Source: Hymenobacter lucidus
GTDB lineage: Bacteria; Bacteroidota; Bacteroidia; Cytophagales; Hymenobacteraceae
Direction: 5' to 3'
DNA: 64,000 nucleotides
NCBI RefSeq assembly: GCF_020447265.1
Contig: NZ_JAJADR010000004.1
Coordinates: forward strand, 124,001-188,000
Shown here: piece after piece, positions 60,999-64,000 of the stretch
Position numbering within the stretch: position 1 is the first letter of the stretch
How the letters are laid out: the number at the start of each line of letters is the position of its first letter
Program-made: the position numbers and the translations under genes
The notes under the pieces: model-generated
Database searches by the model: none
The model's input: the letters and a program-made list of their open reading frames with translations, nothing else
What the model was told of the DNA's origin: nothing

Positions 60999-62336
60999 AT
61001 GCACTCCCGACCATTATTTGCCGCTTCGCTGTTTGCCCTCGGGCTGCTGACGGTAGCCGGCGCGGCCCACGCTCAGGGGCCGGTCATTGCCGATTCTCTT
61101 TCCCTCGACGGTACCATTCGTTCCGTACTCGATGCCAACCCGGCCATTACGACGCTCGAAGAGGAGGTAAACGCCGCCAGTAGCCGCGTGACGCAAGCCA
61201 AGGGCGGCTTCCTGCCCCAGGTAACCGGTACGGCTACCTACACCCGTATCGACCCAGTCGTGAAGCTGCAAATTTCGCCTGATGCCCCGGCATTTCAGTT
61301 TCAGCCCAACAACAACTACGACGCCCACATTACCGTGCAGTACGGTATTCTGGACTTCGGCAAGAAAGACGCCACCTACAACCTGGCCGAAAGCCGCCGC
61401 CTGACGGCCGCCGACCAGATCAACGTGACGCGCCGCGACTTAGCCTATTCGGCCGCGCAGGTGTACTACAATATCCTGTTCGTGCGGGAAAGCATTAAGG
61501 TGCAGGACGCCCAGATTGCCTCGCTCAAGCAGCACCAGCGCGAAATGGAAAAGCGCGTGGAAGGCGGCGTGAGCACCAAGTTCGACGTGACGACTACACA
61601 GGTGCGCATTACCCAGGCCCAGAACACCCGCATTGATCTGGAAAACCAGCTCCAGAATCAGCAGGTGCAGCTGGCCCGCTTGCTGCACAAGCCTGAGTAT
61701 GTAACGGTACCCGTGCGCGGCACCTTCACCTATACGCCCCAGGCCGTGGACGTAAACGCGGCCCTGAACCAGGCCGTGGAAAACCGCCCCGAAGTGAAGC
61801 TGGCCCGCGACGCCGAGCAAACGGCCAACCTCAACCTCAAGCTCATTGAGCGCAGCAACATGCCGCTGCTGGGCGTGGGGGCCCAGGTAGGTGCCAAAAA
61901 CGGCTATCAGCCCGAGCTAAACCGGATTCGGCCCAACACAGTGGGGGTGGTGCAGCTCTCGGTGCCGATTTACGACGGCAACAAAAACAAAAACCAGCGT
62001 ACCGAAGCCCTGGCCAACATTCGCGGGGCCCAGTCGCGCATCCAGGATACCCAGGAGCAGATCCGGGCCGACGTGCGGCAAGCCGCCAATAATATGCAAA
62101 GCAGCACGGCCCGCTACGAAAACGCCCAGCTGCAGATAGCCCAGGCCACCGACGCGCTTACCCGCGCCAAAGCCCGCTACCGCTACGACGTAGGCACCAA
62201 CCTCGACGTACTGGACGCCGAAACCTCCCTGGCCCAGGCTCGTCTGGCCCGCCTGCAGTCCATCTACAACTACACTCTCGGCCAGTACCAACTCAAGCGC
62301 GCCACCGGCGAGCAGATCTGGGACACAGTGAAATAG
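60999..62336 (+). CDS. TolC-family outer membrane efflux protein
   Basis: 445 residues. Signal peptide (SRPLFAASLFALGLLTVAGAAHA), then two OEP repeats with long coiled-coil helices (LEEEVNAASSRVTQAKGGFL; RLTAADQINVTRRDLAYSA; NMQSSTARYENAQLQIAQ) and the ending DVLDAETSLAQARLARLQS typical of TolC proteins. It forms the trimeric outer-membrane exit duct. It is the first gene of an operon with a universal stress protein and an EmrA-type fusion protein. Confidence 0.93.
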   Translation: MHSRPLFAASLFALGLLTVAGAAHAQGPVIADSLSLDGTIRSVLDANPAITTLEEEVNAASSRVTQAKGGFLPQVTGTATYTRIDPVVKLQISPDAPAFQFQPNNNYDAHITVQYGILDFGKKDATYNLAESRRLTAADQINVTRRDLAYSAAQVYYNILFVRESIKVQDAQIASLKQHQREMEKRVEGGVSTKFDVTTTQVRITQAQNTRIDLENQLQNQQVQLARLLHKPEYVTVPVRGTFTYTPQAVDVNAALNQAVENRPEVKLARDAEQTANLNLKLIERSNMPLLGVGAQVGAKNGYQPELNRIRPNTVGVVQLSVPIYDGNKNKNQRTEALANIRGAQSRIQDTQEQIRADVRQAANNMQSSTARYENAQLQIAQATDALTRAKARYRYDVGTNLDVLDAETSLAQARLARLQSIYNYTLGQYQLKRATGEQIWDTVK

Positions 62337-62446
62337 TGACTTAATGACTTAGTGAGTTTTCTGTTCAATGCCGCGCAATACGTGCAAGTAGAACAGAAAA
62401 CTCACTAAGTCACCAATTCACTAATTCACTAATTCACTAACTCACC
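62334..62446 (+). repeat. Stop-anchored octamer array and 22-bp inverted repeat between tolC and usp genes
   Basis: The tolC stop TAG is part of GTGAAATA-GTGACTTA-ATGACTTA-GTGAGTTT. Bases 62345-62366 pair perfectly with 62391-62412 (22 bp, 24-base loop). The second arm continues as three AATTCACT units and AACTCACC, ending two bases before the next ATG. Confidence 0.8.
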
Positions 62447-62447
62447 C

Positions 62448-62879
62448 ATGACTCTTTCGCTCATATTTTGCCCGATTGACTTCTCCGTGGCTACGGCGTC
62501 GTTGGTGGCGTATGCGGCTACGCTGGCGGCGGGGGCGAAGGCCGAACTGCGGCTGCTGCACGTGCTGCTGCCCCAGCCGGCGCTGGCCGATGGCAAAGCC
62601 GACCTGGCCTTGGCCGCCCAGATGGCCCAGCACCGGGCGGCGGCCGAGCAGGTGGGCGCCCGGGTAACAACCAGCGTATTGCGCGGCGACGCAGCCCAGG
62701 AAATCGTGGCCGCCGCCCGCCGTCACGCTGCCGATTTAATCGTAATAGGAGCACACGGCCAAACCGGGCTGACCCGCTTTCTGATGGGTAGTACCGCCGA
62801 GGCCGTGGTGCGCACCGCGCCGTGTGCCACGCTGCTCGTCAACTCGCAGAGCCCCGGCGAATACCGGAAATCTGCCTAA
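62448..62879 (+). CDS. Universal stress protein (UspA family)
   Basis: 143 residues in one Usp domain: LIFCPIDFSVATASLVAYA at the start and the ATP-binding pattern GAHGQTGLTRFLMGSTAEAVVRTAPC (G-x2-G-x9-G-S) at the end. It is probably an ATP-binding cytoplasmic dimer. Placement inside an efflux operon suggests a role tied to the same stress signal. The ATG is two bases after the octamer array. Confidence 0.92.
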   Translation: MTLSLIFCPIDFSVATASLVAYAATLAAGAKAELRLLHVLLPQPALADGKADLALAAQMAQHRAAAEQVGARVTTSVLRGDAAQEIVAAARRHAADLIVIGAHGQTGLTRFLMGSTAEAVVRTAPCATLLVNSQSPGEYRKSA

Positions 62880-62952
62880 GGAAATTGCTGCCGCCTGGCT
62901 GGCTTTCCATCCGAAACACAACTTCACGAACAACTACTTACCGATAATTCTC

Positions 62953-64000
62953 ATGGCAACTCCCGTTCAACCCGATCAGGTCGCTGCACCCCATTCCGTT
63001 TCCGCGCCGGCCTACGAGCCCGAGGTGGAAGAGCAGGAAGGCCGCTCGAAGCGCCCATTTGTGTTCATTATTCTGGCCCTCGTACTACTAGTGGGCGGCT
63101 ACTTCGGCTACCAGCGCTACCTGTTTGGCCAGAGCCACGAAGAAACCGACAACGCCCAGGTAGAAGGCGACGTGTACCCGATTCTGCCCCGCGTGGGTGG
63201 CCCCGTGCTGGAAGTGAAAGTGCAGGACAACCAGGTCGTGAAAAAAGGCGACGTACTGGCAATTCTGGATGCGGCCGACTACCAGCAGCGCGTGAATGCC
63301 GCCGAAGCGGCCCTGGCTGCCGCCCAGGCCAACGTAGTAGCGGCTCGCGCCGGCGTGGGCACTGCTTCGGCCAACGTTAGCACGGCCCAGGCTACTATTG
63401 GGGTGAGTGACGCCAACCGCTCCCGTCTCGAAAAGGATTTGAAGCGCAGCGCCTTTTTGCGCAAGGAAGACATCATCCCGCAGAGCGAGTACGACGCGGT
63501 GCAGGCCAACCTGAAGTCGACCAGCGCCCAGCGCGCCACGGCCCAGCAGCAGGTGCAGGTAGCCCGCCAGCAGGTAGCCGCCGCCCAGCAGCAGGTAGCC
63601 GTAGCCCAGGCCGTAGTGAAGCAGCGCCAGGCCGACCTCGACAACGCCAAGCTGCAGCTCAGCTACACGACTATTGTAGCGCCCGGCAACGGCATCGTAA
63701 GCCGCAAGAACGTGCAGCCCGGCCAGGTAGTGTCGCCCGGCCAGCAGCTGATGGGCCTTGTGGCCTCCGAGAAAACCTGGGTGGTGGCCAATTTCAAGGA
63801 AACCCAGCTCGAAAAGATGAAAGTAGGCCAGCCCGTAACGGTGGAGGTCGATGCCTATCCTAACCAGGAATTCGAGGGCCACATCGAGTCGTTGTCGGCC
63901 GCTACCGGGGCCCGCTTCGCCCTGCTGCCCCCCGACAATGCCAGTGGCAACTTCGTGAAGGTAACCCAGCGCGTACCAGTTAAAATTGCCCTCGACAAAG
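62953..64000 (+). CDS. EmrA/HlyD-family membrane fusion protein, 3' end missing
   Basis: The frame is open from ATG 62953 to the end of the window (349 codons). A cytoplasmic tail (~1-33), one TM helix (~34-56; PFVFIILALVLLVGGYFGY), then the biotinyl-lipoyl-like start TDNAQVEGDVYPILPRVGGP of EmrA proteins, a Gln/Ala-rich coiled-coil hairpin (about 118-235), and the second lipoyl half YTTIVAPGNGIVSRKNVQPG. It bridges an inner-membrane exporter to TolC. An EmrB-type MFS gene is expected next, outside the window. Confidence 0.93.
   Translation, partial: MATPVQPDQVAAPHSVSAPAYEPEVEEQEGRSKRPFVFIILALVLLVGGYFGYQRYLFGQSHEETDNAQVEGDVYPILPRVGGPVLEVKVQDNQVVKKGDVLAILDAADYQQRVNAAEAALAAAQANVVAARAGVGTASANVSTAQATIGVSDANRSRLEKDLKRSAFLRKEDIIPQSEYDAVQANLKSTSAQRATAQQQVQVARQQVAAAQQQVAVAQAVVKQRQADLDNAKLQLSYTTIVAPGNGIVSRKNVQPGQVVSPGQQLMGLVASEKTWVVANFKETQLEKMKVGQPVTVEVDAYPNQEFEGHIESLSAATGARFALLPPDNASGNFVKVTQRVPVKIALDK

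Noticed and set aside
62334-62446. Short tandem units as a CRISPR-like array
   Set aside because: Units are 8 bp, degenerate, without spacers or cas genes; they belong to the intercistronic octamer arrays.
63088-63882. 264-codon minus-strand open frame at the window end
   Set aside because: It lies wholly opposite an EmrA-type gene that is open from 62953 to the end of the window.

Overview
The window looks like a chromosomal stretch of a Hymenobacter-like bacterium (Bacteroidota, Cytophagales, Hymenobacteraceae). The evidence is indirect but consistent. Coding DNA is GC-rich, starts lack Shine-Dalgarno motifs, and several upstream regions carry the Bacteroidota TAnnTTTG-type -7 box. Two exported proteins end in a type IX secretion (T9SS) C-terminal sorting domain. 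Many families are typical of the phylum: DUF2795, DUF349, GIN/DUF2807, DUF2911, DUF2141, DUF1501/DUF1800, a MoxR/DUF58/BatA operon and a CrtY-type lycopene cyclase. I see no rRNA, tRNA, CRISPR array, transposase or phage genes. All family names come from reading the translations; no database search was run.

Layout. 0-7.5 kb: a LOG-family nucleotide hydrolase (5' end missing), an RBBP9-like hydrolase, lycopene cyclase, an orphan FecE-type ATPase, DUF2795, DUF349, a possible structured RNA and the ribosome-associated ABC-F protein EttA. 7.5-12.5 kb: a three-gene minus-strand unit led by a vanadium haloperoxidase-type protein, with an outer-membrane-like protein and a coiled-coil/membrane protein. 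12.6-18.7 kb: a Na+/H+ antiporter, a plus-strand operon (zinc ribbon-TM protein, SPFH-SHOCT protein, small membrane protein), then a TIR-domain protein with a basic tail. 18.7-22 kb: a patchy accessory stretch with a likely broken secreted gene, small orphans and a leaderless thermolysin-like protein. 22-34 kb: mostly envelope and secreted proteins (GIN, carboxypeptidase-like domain, SMP-30, DUF2141, DUF2911, M61 peptidase, T9SS lectin-like protein), a GH43 glycosidase, an atypical LuxR regulator and YedK. 34-41 kb: two small secreted polybasic paralogues, the Tat-signal DUF1501/DUF1800 pair, an ECF sigma factor with a membrane-anchored trypsin-like protease, and a Thr-rich lipoprotein. 41.6-50 kb: a six-gene DUF4159-MoxR-DUF58-BatA-DUF4175-membrane protein unit. 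50-56 kb: a porin-like barrel, a lipoprotein, and a TldD/PmbA pair split by a four-helix-bundle gene. 56-64 kb: an McrBC type IV restriction system, then a sigma-54 activator divergent from a TolC / universal stress protein / EmrA-type efflux operon that runs off the window.

The most unusual signal is non-coding. At least eight spacers carry short degenerate arrays with an 8-bp period (GTGAAWTG-like, with variants per locus). Most begin at or just after a stop codon, and they are usually arranged as inverted pairs, up to a perfect 28-bp inverted repeat between moxR and the DUF58 gene. The four-helix-bundle gene lies between the two arms of one such pair. Two copies of a 160-190 bp REP/MITE-like element lie directly beside single arms. 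This could be a system of intercistronic hairpins that also serves as a landing site for small elements. Other points worth following up are a nested rod-like RNA fold upstream of ettA, paired palindromic operators upstream of the efflux operon, and the haloperoxidase cluster.
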